A stretch of 64,000 nucleotides of DNA from Rhodocollybia butyracea (Eukaryota > Basidiomycota > Agaricomycetes > Agaricales > Omphalotaceae): positions 21,155 through 85,154 of the forward strand of contig JADNRY010000266.1 in assembly GCA_015501585.1 (NCBI GenBank), given 5' to 3'. Under the pieces are notes generated by a model. It had not been told where the DNA came from, ran no database searches, and worked only from the letters and a program-made list of their open reading frames with translations. Each line of letters opens with the position of its first letter. Position 1 is the stretch's first letter. A program made the translations under genes and the position numbers. This document shows, one piece after another, positions 36,530-47,178 of the stretch.

Positions 36530-37290
36530 ACGCGACGAGGGCAATCTGGTTATCGTTGTATCCTGATTCGAGGTTATCAGAAGAATGTGTTCAAGTGTCC
36601 ATAATCTGGTGCACCTGGCAAGTACAAAGGCGACCATTCAAAGATGTCCCGATGGTAGATGATCTGGCTGAAATTTCATGACTGCTGCATCATGAAAAAG
36701 CAAATATAGGTGTTTGAGTCGGTGAACAAAGTGACTCTTGTGATAACAAGCACAAGTTTACTTTAATGGCATCGCGAATAGACGTGTCGAAGTCCTGTGA
36801 TGTGTTGTTTGATCCCAAAGCAGTTTCCGAGTTCGAAGTTTCACCAATCTGAGGAATGAGCGGTTGAGCCACTGAAGTGGATACAGCACGAAACTAGCAG
36901 CTGGAGCTGAGATGTGAGTGGTAGATAAAGTAACAGAAGGAGTATGGCAAGTAGTAGTTAGCAGCCCCCTTGAATTAATGCTGGACTTGTGCGACAGGAG
37001 AGCGACAGTTATAGGTTGGCCGAAATTCGTTTCCGAATCGCGTCTGGATGTCTGCCAGCCCAGTTTGGCGGGTAGAGTTGTATGGCGCGCGCATAGAAAC
37101 GGCGTTGCGAAGACCAAGTGAAACAAGCGGAGATGGCGGGGCGGGGCAGCTGTGGCGAAAGCATGGAATTGGATACTAGAGTACTAGATAGTTGGCTTGA
37201 GAATCAATTTTTATTGCTGAACTAGATGCAAGTATCAATAGATGCTGTTGGCCACTGAACGCGAACGAGCCATATACGCTGTAGTTATGA
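36530..37290. repeat. SSP 3' flank block, copy behind A
   Basis: Repeats 31700-32450 and 47690-48260, including the gaaactagcagctggagctg word at 36891. It is non-coding on both strands. Confidence 0.85.
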
Positions 37291-37639
37291 CGTAACTACT
37301 GTCGGCGCAACTGCGAGCAAATGCTTACGCGTACGCTTTTATAGTCCTACTACTTTCCAAAAAGGGTTATTTGAATCACGACGTTTGCGTCGAAACTACG
37401 GGACGCACCAGTTCTCCCAAATCCCACTATATAATAAGTCGAACGTTGGAAAGTAGTGTCGATGCAGAGAAGGGTTCAGCCTTTCGCGGCCGCGTAATCG
37501 AGGGTTCGGCGACGGTAGCAAGCGGTAGCACAATGGCAATGAGACGAATGAGTTGCGATCTGTTGCAGAAAGAGGATGAAAGTGCCGGTGGCTATGCAGC
37601 CTTGCCCCGTGATGGTGTCTCCACAGGCACCACGATCAT

Positions 37640-38573
37640 GTGGAAATACTAAAAGCAGGTCGACCCTGATATCGATATCCAGTTGCACAGTGCAAACGGT
37701 TTGGACAAAAACGGTCCATATTTTGGTCGGATAAAGTGACCACTGCGGCTCACTGGGGGCGGAAGAGTTATAATTTTGGCCAGTTTCAGCAAGTATCTCG
37801 CTGCCCATAAAAAGCTAAAGTACCAAGGTCTCCCGATGGATTTTGAATTTCAATGATCATTTTTTTAAGTTTCAGACGCATCAAATACGAGATACCATAC
37901 GCGGCCGCCAGACTCCGCCAGAAGCCGCCAGACGTTGCTTCAAAACCTTTCGAAACCCGACCTCACGCTCTTAAGTATGTACAAGTTCCGGTCCCCGTAA
38001 GTACAACGCCGCTGGCACAGGCGGAAGCTGGGGGAGCTTTGGATAATTTTCGCCGCTTTCAGTAGGGATTTAGCTACTCACAATGCACTAACTAGACCAG
38101 GTGCAAAGCCCCCACCTTTATCAGATCTATCACGAGAAGATGAAGCGATGAAGATGAAGATCCGAAGGAATTTCCAAGGCTTCGAAACCTCCACTTACAG
38201 CCACGGCGAAAAATTCGACTCGTGACACTGACAGAGCTATGGGGGCTATGCTAGGAACGAGCTGGGGTAAAAACTGGGTCAAACGCGAAAACTCGACTCC
38301 GATAGAAACCGGGGTCCCATACATGTTATAAAAGGCCACCGCAAACCAGAGGAGTTCTCTCATCTTGCCGGCCAAGTCAACCTCTACTATCCCTTGTGTT
38401 TTTTTCCTGGAGAAAAGCGCTCGCTCTCGAGCAAACCCCTCACTGCTCAGTAGTCCCGTTCATTCGAACCCCTCTTTCGACGCGAACTCACTTCAATTTG
38501 AATAGTATGTACATCCCAACATGGCTTTATTCCACATTTAACAATTTTCGACAGCATTCCATAAACATCGATT
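37640..38573. promoter_or_regulatory. 5' module of SSP copy B (B/C/D type)
   Basis: Shares ggtcggataaa and the gatagaaaccggggtcc words with 40990-41040 and 42010-42490. TATA box TATAAAA at 38329, constant leader (gttctctcatcttgccggcc), 5'UTR intron 38505-38554, start at 38574. 38338-38540 is almost identical to 42837-43038. Confidence 0.75.
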
Positions 38574-39122
38574 ATGCGTCTCAGTTCTGCATACCTTGTT
38601 TTTCTGATTGCCTATGTTGTCAACGCGGTACCTGCAGTTCCACTAGTATGGATTATTTTGGACTTGTTTACCAACCGCCTAACAACTTCTACATTTCAGA
38701 CTCCTGCTCACCGATTCCCTTTACCCCCTTTACCCCGGTCCCTTGTGATAACTTTCACTGGTCCACATCAAAGATCAAGATATCCCATAGAAAAATGGAT
38801 TTCGGACGATTTAAAGCTGTTCCAGGCAAACATCGATCTGGCTACCCAAACACTTATCGGGGCTCGAAAGGACGTATTCGAAGACGTTGAAATTGAATTC
38901 AAAAATACAGTGTTAGCATCGCTTGCAAAGAATTCGGAAGTCACGTTTGAAGTTGGCGAGTCTTTTTGCACGGGCCATTTCCATGCGCAGGAGCATGGTG
39001 CATTGGACCGTACTAAGGAGCATGGACTTAGCGGAAAAAACTGTGCACCCATTGAGCCTATGTATATAAACGCTGGTTTGAATGCGGCATTGCCACAGCA
39101 ATTGGCTCATACGCAGCGGTAG
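38574..39122 (+). CDS. Small secreted protein copy B (intact)
   Basis: Exons 38574-38645 and 38700-39122 (54-bp phase-0 intron) give 164 residues. Residues 1-18 are a signal peptide (MRLSSAYLVFLIAYVVNA). The mature part has SLVITFTGPHQ, a helix-like FQANIDLATQTLIGARKD, VEIEFKNTVLASLAKNSEV, CTGHFHAQEHGALDRTKEHG, and a tail with GLNAALPQQ. Family members share TFTGP, NTVLAxLxKN and CxGHFHxxExGALD; there are only two Cys in the mature region. No known domain is recognised. Size, secretion signal, tandem paralogy and repeat-rich location are effector-like, but that is inference. Confidence 0.75.
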   Translation: MRLSSAYLVFLIAYVVNAVPAVPLVWIILDLFTNRLTTSTFQTPAHRFPLPPLPRSLVITFTGPHQRSRYPIEKWISDDLKLFQANIDLATQTLIGARKDVFEDVEIEFKNTVLASLAKNSEVTFEVGESFCTGHFHAQEHGALDRTKEHGLSGKNCAPIEPMYINAGLNAALPQQLAHTQR

Positions 39123-40620
39123 TAATTGGTGATAGAGTGTATACCACATAGTTTTCTGGCAGTATGTACTTAGCGATAGCAATAGCACTTGATTATAAAT
39201 CAGATATTTTTCTATAGGCCTGAGGCAGTCCCCTCTAAGAGGTCGACGGCTTGAGCGAGAAACCTCGTTAGTGGGGCCTGGAAACCGTAGTTCAGTTTAA
39301 AGTTGAATGTGCAGAAGAATTTTGCCCTTGCAAAGGCTTTTTACATGCGCGGGAGGATCGTTCATTGGACACCATGGCAGTTGGATACTACCTACCAGAC
39401 CGCGTCAAATACAGTACGATGTAGAATCGTAGATCCAAACCTATGTATGTAAATCCTGGAGCGCAATTGGCTAATAGCAATAGTAATAGTAACACTGATA
39501 GTGTTGAAGGAGTTCATGAGGCACTTTGACTCCTTGACGCAAACCATAATTTAGTTTTTGCTGCTTGATTATAAACCAGAAAATCATCCGAGCTCGGTGC
39601 AAGGTGTGTTCAAACCACTAGCTTCACCAACGATTGCCTTTTAGTCTACAGCGGTTGAGGCCGTCGTACTACCGGAAGTCTCACTTGTCTATAGTCCGCC
39701 ATCCACCGAGAGATGGTTCTCCGTTAGTAGGGCTAGTGTTTTTCTTTACTCTCATCTTGCTTAATACCTTTTCTGCTTCATCGAAAGGTCGCCCCGGGAG
39801 TACAGCTTAGAATCAGTATTTATACTTCGTTACTTATTTTCGTACCTTCATTCGTCCCGAAGGAACGTCACTCACACCGCCATTACCTCCACTTCCGTCA
39901 GACGGAAGCTCAGTGGGCAGTTCAATACTTTGGACATCAATTCAGATACTCTCTGAGATGTTGAATTTCGGGTTGCCTGAAATGGAGAAACTGAATTGGT
40001 TTTTCCATTTCAGAGGCACCGAAACAAAATACTTCGGATGTCATCTAAAATTATATCCAAAGTGTAGCCTTTCTCAGTAGGCTTCTTTCTGACGGAAGCG
40101 GAGGTCATGGCGGTGTGACTGCGTCTGCTTAGAATCAGTATTTATACTTCGTTACTTATTTTCGTACCTTCATTCGTCCTGAAGGAACGTCACTGCGTCT
40201 GCTTACTCTTAAGTAGTACTGACACTTATAGAGTTAGAATGCCCATGCTGTTCACAGGTACCTATTTGGTGGTACAGAGCCGTTGTATGTACACTTGTGT
40301 ACGTCGTCTCAAGCCTTGGATGGTGGGGTCATATGACGGTCTTTTGGGCTTGGGCTGGACTAGTCTGCTGGACTCCTTTATTTTAACTCACAGTATTGAC
40401 GGAATTATTGGCAGTGTGAGGGAATTAGGCTAGTTAATTGCCACATCAATACCACACCCCACCCCGCTTGGGTGACAATGCTGGTGTAACGCCAACGTGC
40501 CGGAGCCTGTGCTTCCTGGAGTGCTAAGGCATGAGCTTCCATGGATGATGGCTGAAGCGTAGCAATATTTTTGTTGGTAATGCATGTAATAATGCGGCAC
40601 CCCGCCCATCCATCACTTAG
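39123..40620. other. SSP 3' flank with gene fragments and repeated blocks
   Basis: 39296-39400 reads FKVECAEEFCPCKGF and ARED, an orphan SSP 3' exon. 39580-40440 contains blocks (cgtcgtctcaagcctt; cttcgttacttattttcgta, present twice at 39828 and 40150) shared with 34.9 and 45.4 kb. A near-palindromic pair around the repeated ccttcattcgtcc words surrounds 39850-40180. No intact gene. Confidence 0.5.
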
Positions 40621-40989
40621 GCGACGTTAAGCGACGTCAACGTTTAATCTCAGTGCGGGTTGGACTAAGTACAACATAAGTAGTAGTACTAGAAGTAGTT
40701 CTGATGAAAACAAGGGTCCCCATCTGTCCCCATAAGTACAAGCCGTTATCCTATCTTGGTTTACGCAAAAGCGGCCGTCACAGGCGGAATCTGGGGGAGC
40801 TTTGGATACGTTCAGAAGATGCCCATAAACGCCCATAATGCGTAAGGGTCTCCAGGTGCAGTGGTCCTAATCGCTACTAATGATACGGCCGCCCGACGTT
40901 GTAAACATTTTTCAAGGCTTCGAAAGTTGAAACCTCTGCTTACAGGCGGAAAATCCGACTCGGCGTAACACAGCGTCTAGCCGCTAGCG

Positions 40990-41279
40990 TGGTCCAAACA
41001 TGAAAATTTGATTTGGATAGAAACCGGGGTCCCCATACAGGTTATAAAAGCCCATTGCAAATCAGAAAAGTTTTCCCATCTTGCGGGCCAAGCTCAACCT
41101 TTACCATTCCTTGTGTTTTTTCCTGGAGAAAAGCACGCGCTCTCGACCAAACCCTTCAGTAGTTCTAGTCATTTGAACCGCCTTTCGACGCGAATTCATT
41201 TCAAGAATAGTATGTACACTACAACGCGGTATTATTCCGACGTTTAACGATTTTCTGCAGTTTTCCATGTACATCAATT
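40990..41279. promoter_or_regulatory. 5' module of SSP copy C
   Basis: TATA box TATAAAA at 41043, constant leader words, 5'UTR intron 41210-41260 (GTATGT...CAG), start at 41280. Confidence 0.7.
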
Positions 41280-41805
41280 ATGCGTCTCAGTTCTGCTTGT
41301 CTTGTTTTTCTGGTTGCCCATGTCGTCAATGCGGTACTATAGGTGTCCCCCCAGTCCCACTGGTGAGGATCATTTTTGAGATTGTTTACCGACCGCCTAC
41401 TATAACGAGACTTCTTCTACATTTCAGACTCCTGCTCATCGAGAACCTCTGAAACCCCGGCACCCCGTAGTGACTTTCACTGGTCCACACCCAGGACCAA
41501 GAATTCTCACCAATTTAAAATCTCCCGATTCTCTGCTGTTCCAAGCAAATATCGATTTAGCTGTCCAAAAGCTTATCGAGTTGCGGAAGGACCTATTCCA
41601 ACACATTGTAGTTGAAGAAATCGAAATAAAAAATACGGTGTTGGCACCACTCCCAAAGAACAAGGAAGTCACGTTTACAATTGACGATCCTTCTTGCAAG
41701 GGCCATTTCCATCCTAAGGAGAATGGTGCATTAGACCCTAGTGGGGTAGATGGAATGGATTGTGATGTTAAACGCCCCAGGCCTCAGCTAGTTGTCATTT
41801 TATAA
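41280..41805 (+). CDS. Small secreted protein copy C (needs alternative splice donor)
   Basis: The signal peptide MRLSSACLVFLVAHVVNA (41280-41333) is followed in frame by V-L-TAG, so the usual intron donor at 41363 would leave a stop. A GTACTA donor directly after NA (41334) joined to the usual acceptor (41427) removes the stop in phase and gives 143 residues: TPAHREPLKPRHPVVTFTGP, FQANIDLAVQKLIELRKDLF, IEIKNTVLAPLPKNKEVTF, CKGHFHPKENGALDPSG, ending PQLVVIL. The mature exon is fully open, which argues the gene is used. Whether this donor is real is unproven; otherwise it is a one-codon pseudogene. Confidence 0.55.
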
Positions 41806-42009
41806 CCTAGCCTACTTTTTGTAGGCTTTTTGTTCTTAATATACAGAGTATCAAATTTGAAAGATTTTCGTGTGTCGATATCTATGTACGTCGTACGATC
41901 CGGAAAGGTCAAACAAAATAGCTGTATGTCTCCAATTGCCATCGACGGTTCATGGTCATCCGCATCACACTGTTGGCAAATCTATTTGCAGATAAAAGTG
42001 GTCCATATT

Positions 42010-42723
42010 TTTTGGTCGGATAAAAGTGACCACTGCACGCGGAAAAGTCGCAATTTGGACCAATTTCGGAAAGTACCTCACTGCACATCAGATCAGTACC
42101 AAAGTACTATAGTAAAAGGATCAGTAAGGTCGCATCGACGGATTTTGAGTGATCATTTTTGAGTTTCCACGGGCAGAAGCTGTGAGAGCTTTGAATAATT
42201 TTTTCCACTTTCAGAAGGGATTTAGCTCTAGTCATAGTGCATAAGGCGCCTAGGCTCTCTCAGAAGTAGAATGCACCAGGCGCAATACTCCCCTTCTCTT
42301 CATCAGATACATCATACATCATGGAGAAGACAGATGAAGATCCGAGGAAATTTCCAAGGCTTCAAAACCTCTTACCTTACAGTCAAAAAAATCCGACTCG
42401 TAACACTGACAGGGGCATGTAAGCCTGCTAGTTCCAAGCTGGGTCAACCGCAAAAACTTGACTCCGATAGAAACCGGGGTCCCCATATATGTTATAAAAG
42501 CTCACTGCAAACAAGAAGAGTTTTCTCATCTCGCCGGCCAACCTATTCCTTGTGTCTTTTCCGGGAGAAAAACACTCGCTCTCGACCAAACCCTTCAGTA
42601 GTTCTGTTCATTCGAACCCCCTTTCGACGCTAAAACAATAATAGAATGTATGTGCACTACAACGCGGCATTATTCCACGTTTGACTTGCGTTTAACGATT
42701 TTCCACAGCTTTCTGGCATAATT
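42010..42723. promoter_or_regulatory. 5' module of SSP copy D
   Basis: TATA box TATAAAA at 42493 followed by the constant leader and the ATG at 42724. The 5'UTR intron is degraded (extra acttgcgtttaacg near 42685). Confidence 0.6.
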
Positions 42724-42837
42724 ATGCGTCTCAGTTCTGCATACTTATCTCATTTTTCTGGTTGCCTATGTTGCTAATGCGATACTTATACTAGTCCCAC
42801 TGGTGCGGCTCGTCTTTGAACTTGTTTACCGACCGCC
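42724..42837 (+). pseudogene. Small secreted protein copy D, truncated
   Basis: Exon 1 begins MRLSSAYL, then an insertion (cttatctcatttt) breaks the signal peptide. The intron stops at ccgaccgcc and runs directly into a B-type leader. The mature exon is absent. Confidence 0.75.
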
Positions 42838-43082
42838 ACCGCAAACCAGAGGAGTTCTCTCATCTTGCCGGCCAAGTCAACCTCTACTATCCCTTGTGTT
42901 TTTTTCCTGGAGAAAAGCGCTCGCTCTCGAGCAAACCCCTCACTGCTCAGTAGTCCCGTTCATTCGAACCCCTCTTTCGACGCGAACTCACTTCAACTTG
43001 AATAGTATGTACATCCCAACATGGCTTTATTCCACATTTTAAAAAAAAAACGATTTTCGGCAGCATTCCATAAACACCCATT
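42838..43082. repeat. Second copy of the B-type leader, without TATA
   Basis: About 200 bp differing from 38338-38540 at essentially one base. It begins 4-5 bp after the TATA box position of copy B, so copy E that follows has a leader but no TATA box of its own. The 5'UTR intron carries an A-tract (43040-43050). Confidence 0.85.
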
Positions 43083-43158
43083 ATGCGTCTCAGTTTTGCA
43101 TATCCTATTTTTCTGGTTGCCTATGTTGTCAATGCGGTACCTCTGGATGTCCCGGTAT

Positions 43159-43334
43159 CAGTAAAACCCTACTGCGGGAAATGCCCCAAACGCTACGCCC
43201 CTGGTCAAACTGGGGCGCCCGCCAGTTGCCCGCCCTATTCCGGCGATGTCATTAATTAATTAGCTCCGTGTACCCCTTACCACTTGGAATATAAATAGAG
43301 CCTGTTTTCTCTGTCTTTTGTCGTCTCGCTTTAC

Positions 43335-43365
<31 letters not shown>

Positions 43366-44266
43366 CCCTCTCTCTCTCTTTTTCTTTTTCTTTCTCGTTC
43401 TGTTCTCTCTCTCTCTCTCACTAACTAAGTAACACCGTACAATGGGTATGTCCAAATCTAATAAGCTTGCCTCTTCTGATATAGTAACAATAGCCCATAC
43501 CGGCGATGTCTTCTCATCATCGGATATCGGAGTCGCCGATTATCAAGTACTCAAAGACCTTCAACTTTCCCCTTCCCAGGTCTTCGACTCTTTCCATGAT
43601 ATACCTACGCCCACACCATGTCGGAAAACTAACTTGGCGTCTCAAGATAGCTCGCTCTTACTTGAACATAGTTCGCTACTACTTGATGTAGAAGACTTCA
43701 GTTTTCTAACGCCATCAAAGATCTTTGATTCATTTATTGGTATTCCTACACCAACACCATGTCGTCGCTCTCAGGTTATACCAACACCTTCCTCTCCTCC
43801 CAATGAGTCTATCGGATATCCGTCGCTTCAAGATGTAGAAGATTTATTTAATTCTAATCCGCATTCATCTACTCCAGTCCACGTTCACTCATCTCAGGAT
43901 ATACCAACGTCTTTTTCTGCCAACGAGTCTATCGGATACCCATCTCTTCAAGTTGTCGAAGATTTATTCTCAAATTCTAATTTGCATTCATCCACGGATT
44001 CGTCTACATATACTCCGGTCCATGTTTCCAACAGTAGTGCAACACCAATTATCTCCAACTCAGTAGACCCATCTATCGCTTCCAACGGCCTGAAGCCTAC
44101 CCGCACGTCACTCACATCGAGCATTAACACTTCAAGCAAAGTGGCCTGTGCAGCGCCTGGATGCACCCGCCTCGCAGGATCGAAAAAGTGTGCCAGTCGC
44201 CGAACGCCCCGAACGACCCAGACGCCCCGGGGCGTTTGGGGCATTTTCCGCTTTAGACTTTTTCTC
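43159..44266. mobile_element. 1.1-kb DNA element with 8-bp target duplication in SSP copy E
   Basis: Flanked by exact cccggtat repeats (43151-43158 and 44267-44274). The termini are imperfect inverted repeats of about 35 bp: CAGTAAAA...GCGGGAAATGCCCC against GAGAAAAA...GCGGAAAATGCCCC, followed on both sides by GC-rich CGCCCC arrays. It carries a CT-rich stretch, a TATA-like aatataaatagag and an open frame but no transposase, so it is probably an internally deleted hAT-type element. Confidence 0.8.
43332..43425. repeat. CT-rich microsatellite in element
   Basis: About 95 bp of CTCTCT/CCCTCT with a TTTTTC core, just upstream of the element's reading frame. Such pyrimidine tracts are common in fungal core promoters. 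Confidence 0.85.
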
Positions 44267-44287
44267 CCCGGTATAGATTATTTTTGA
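43442..44287 (+). CDS. Truncated transposon ORF, Ser/Thr-rich, 281 aa
   Basis: Starts MGMSKSNKLASSDIV and holds two internal duplications: SPSQVFDSFHDIPTPTPCR / TPSKIFDSFIGIPTPTPCR, and NESIGYPSLQDVEDLF / NESIGYPSLQVVEDLF. Near the end VACAAPGCTRLAGSKKCAS looks like the start of a Cys-based zinc-binding segment seen in some basidiomycete transposon proteins. The frame then runs into the right terminal repeat and stops 21 bp outside the element. It looks like the N-terminal part of a longer protein fused to the element end by deletion. Confidence 0.6.
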   Translation: MGMSKSNKLASSDIVTIAHTGDVFSSSDIGVADYQVLKDLQLSPSQVFDSFHDIPTPTPCRKTNLASQDSSLLLEHSSLLLDVEDFSFLTPSKIFDSFIGIPTPTPCRRSQVIPTPSSPPNESIGYPSLQDVEDLFNSNPHSSTPVHVHSSQDIPTSFSANESIGYPSLQVVEDLFSNSNLHSSTDSSTYTPVHVSNSSATPIISNSVDPSIASNGLKPTRTSLTSSINTSSKVACAAPGCTRLAGSKKCASRRTPRTTQTPRGVWGIFRFRLFLPGIDYF

Positions 44288-44994
44288 GCTTGTTTACCGA
44301 CCGGTTAACGACTTCTACATTTTAGTCTCAGATCCGAGGTTCCACATTGGCCCCTCGCGCTCAGACTCCTATACCTCTTCAACCCCAGATCCAACCCAGA
44401 GTAACATTCACTGGTCCAAGCCCAATACAAAAATTTCCTGTAGGCTTATCGTCTTCCGCCGGTTCAATCGTGATCCAGGAAAATATCAAGGTGGCTGTGA
44501 CTAACCTTACCCAGACCGTGGAGAAATTTGAGAAGAATGTCCCTGAAATAACAAATACAGTGTAACAACTGGGCATAAAGGGTAAAAAAGTCACATCTAT
44601 CGTTGAATGTAAAGACCCTTGCCCTTGCAACGGGTATTATTATGCGAAGGAGAATGGTGCACGGGACGAAAACAAGGAGCGTGGAATACAATGTCGTCTT
44701 CCTCATGATAAACCCAAGCCTCTGTATACAAACTCTGGCTTGAATGCGGCATTACAAGGGCAACCGGGAATTGGTAGCGATAGTGATAGCGATGGCGGCT
44801 GAGGACCTTTTCCTTCTGTTACACCTAGCTGGTCGCTACTCTCTTTTGTACGCGCATTTAGCACATCGAGCTTCCAGCCTGTATTCTTATATGATCTGTA
44901 TTACAATAAATAAACAAACATCCCTCCGAAATTATCTCCCACTGGCTCTGAATTGCCGCGACTAGCCATGAAGCGCATTTTAGCCTATTTTAGC

Positions 44995-45190
44995 ATGGAC
45001 TAACGGACTTCGGCAAGTGCGAAGGAGAAACAAGGAATGGTGCAAGGAATGGGGCGGTTCGCTCTACTACCAAGGAACGTGGAATAAAATGTGTTGAACC
45101 CAAGCCTACTAACGCTGATTTGAATGCGGCATTGCGATTACAGACGGAGAACTTTATTTACTAAGGGATAGTGATAGCGCTCATACTTTG
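44995..45190 (+). pseudogene. SSP 3' exon fragment (second copy)
   Basis: Nearly the same as 34490-34665 (acggacttcggcaagtgcga, then gttgaacccaagcctac and aacgctgatttgaatgcggc), with small deletions. It follows directly after the flank of copy E. Confidence 0.7.
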
Positions 45191-45199
45191 TTATCGATC

Positions 45200-46390
45200 A
45201 GATACTTAAAACGTCTCCGAGGTGCATCCAAGTTCTGTAGTCAAACTACTAGCTTCATTACTACTTACCATTTTTTAAGTCTACAGGTCGTACCGAAGCC
45301 ATTCCTCTATCCGCTTAGAAGAGAGGTGTCTCCGCAGGGCTAGTGTTTTTCTATACTCTCATTTTGCATATATTTTTACCTTTTCTGCTTCATCAAACGG
45401 CAGCCCCCTGAGGGCGGCTTAATAGTACTTCGTTACTTATTTTCGTACCCTCAGTCGCTGTACAGTCGTGTACTGCTGAGGGAAAGTCTGCTTACTTATA
45501 TCCGTGATACTCTTACTGACGCTTATAGAGTTAGAATACCTATCCTGTTCACAGGTACCTATATTTGTTGGTGCAGAGTCGTTGTACACGCGTGTACGTC
45601 GTCTCAAGCCTTTGTACAGTGTAGCAGAGGGAAATAGGCCCGAAATTGGCGACCCGCTTTTGTTACAGAAGATGACTTGGTGATCCATCAGCCTACCTTC
45701 TGGAAAAGGCGTGTAGACTAACGAGACTAAGGAGTGGAGGGATGGCTAGACTGTCCAGTAAATGGAGAGGCGTAGTTTCTGTTATTGTTCGAGTATCATA
45801 GAAGATCGATTAATCAGAAAGACAACTCCCGGCAGAGCTCAGTTAAGTTGTAGTAGGCGCGAGATATGATGCTGGCTTCGATGCTGGTTTTGTTCTTTCC
45901 CTCCTTGGTCCTTGTTCCCATTCATCGGTTTCACCGGGGCAGTAGCAGCAGTAAGATGTTCTTCGGAATTAGGGCACCGTAATCTATTTGGATGTGACTA
46001 TCGACCATAGGTTCCAGCGCCAGCCCGCTCGGGGAAGGGCTGGGATATTCTTCTTGGGGCGATCTTGTCGTAAGCGGTGGACTCTAGCACAGTCCAGGAA
46101 GGAAGCAAGTAAACTATCTGAACGTCAAGAGTAAATTTCTGATCAAATTGCCACTGCTGAACCCCCTTTCAGGCCGACAATGCTGTTCAAGGACAACACT
46201 TACAACTCCCAAGAAGCGCCTCCGGATCTGCTCAACAAGACCATTGGGAAGAGAATGTCAGTCTGTCCAGGACAGACCCTACAGCCTTTGTTTGTAGTCG
46301 GAGCATAATCCGAGAATCCGAGCACGCACATAATCGAATATTACCCAGCGATGCCGCCATTAGGTTACTACTTCACTTATCGACAGATAG
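45200..46390. repeat. Repeated intergenic blocks of the SSP array
   Basis: 45200-45620 matches 34700-35090; 45720-46000 matches 49735-49990; 46060-46390 matches 57170-57530. No intact gene. The frame at 46182 (ATGCTGTTCAAGGACAAC) recurs at 57304 and is open for about 40 codons only. Confidence 0.7.
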
Positions 46391-47178
46391 ACAGACAGTA
46401 CTGAAACTCGATTGAAGATGCGGTTGATCTAACCCCTAAACGTGATGATGATGTGTCGTCTACTAAGGAACGTACCCCCGATGTGGGAACAGATAGGGAG
46501 GCACTGGGATTTGATAAATTGGGCTTGCCGGTATTGTACAGAATGGGGGTGTTTAATTCAAAACGGGATGTCAGATGAGAGAATGAGTATGGGTCAGTCA
46601 AGGTTTGCTCGTCATCATGTTCCCTAGATTTGTCTGTTACTCCGAAATCATGAGAACGCCGAGGAAGAGCACAAAGCAGTGTCTGCCGTTTAACAAACGG
46701 AAGGAGGTAGTTCAGCTACTGCATCAAATTCTCTGAATTCAACTACAGTCTGTTCTGCGACAGGAGGTCACTGGTACGCTTGTCCCTATCAAGTCTCGAA
46801 ACGAACCTAATTTTTGCATTGCAGTACCGCATCCATACAGGAGACAGGAGGTCGGAGAAGCGATAGATTTCGCCACCTGCAATAAATTGTATTGAAAAGT
46901 TGAAAATGAATCCGTTTCGACATGCGTGTTTTCGCCTGTCTTCTATAAAAGCCCTTTGCAAACCAGAAGAGTTTTCTCATCTTGCCGGCCAAGCTCACCC
47001 TTGACTATCTTTTCCTGGAGAAAAGCACTTGCTCTCGACCAACTCCTCTAGTACTCAGTTCCGTTTCCCCTTTCGACACGAGTTTAACTTCGAGAATAGT
47101 ATGTACATCATTGGCAATGGCTGATTGTTTCACATTAAACGATTTTTCACAGCTTTCTTCGATCCATAAACATCCATT
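46390..47178. promoter_or_regulatory. 5' module of SSP copy F
   Basis: TATA box TATAAAA at 46944, constant leader (cttgccggccaagctcaccc), 5'UTR intron 47099-47152, start at 47179. About 800 bp upstream is shared with copies A and H. Confidence 0.75.

Larger units (their letters stand above)
43083..44790 (+). pseudogene. Small secreted protein copy E, split by a transposon
   Basis: Exon 1 (43083-43154) encodes MRLSFAYPIFLVAYVVNAVP and ends DVP at the usual donor. A 1.1-kb element then sits in the intron. The mature exon starts at 44326 (SQIRGSTLAPRAQTP, VTFTGPSPIQKF, IVIQENIKVAVTNL) but has TAA at 44563-44565 where relatives have a Leu codon in NTVL. The rest (CKDPCPCNGYYYAKENGARD and GLNAALQGQPG) is still readable. 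Confidence 0.8.

Noticed and set aside
46182..46310. Short frame beginning MLFKDN, repeated at 57304
   Set aside because: It is repeated because the whole intergenic block is repeated; the frame is short and not better conserved than its flanks.
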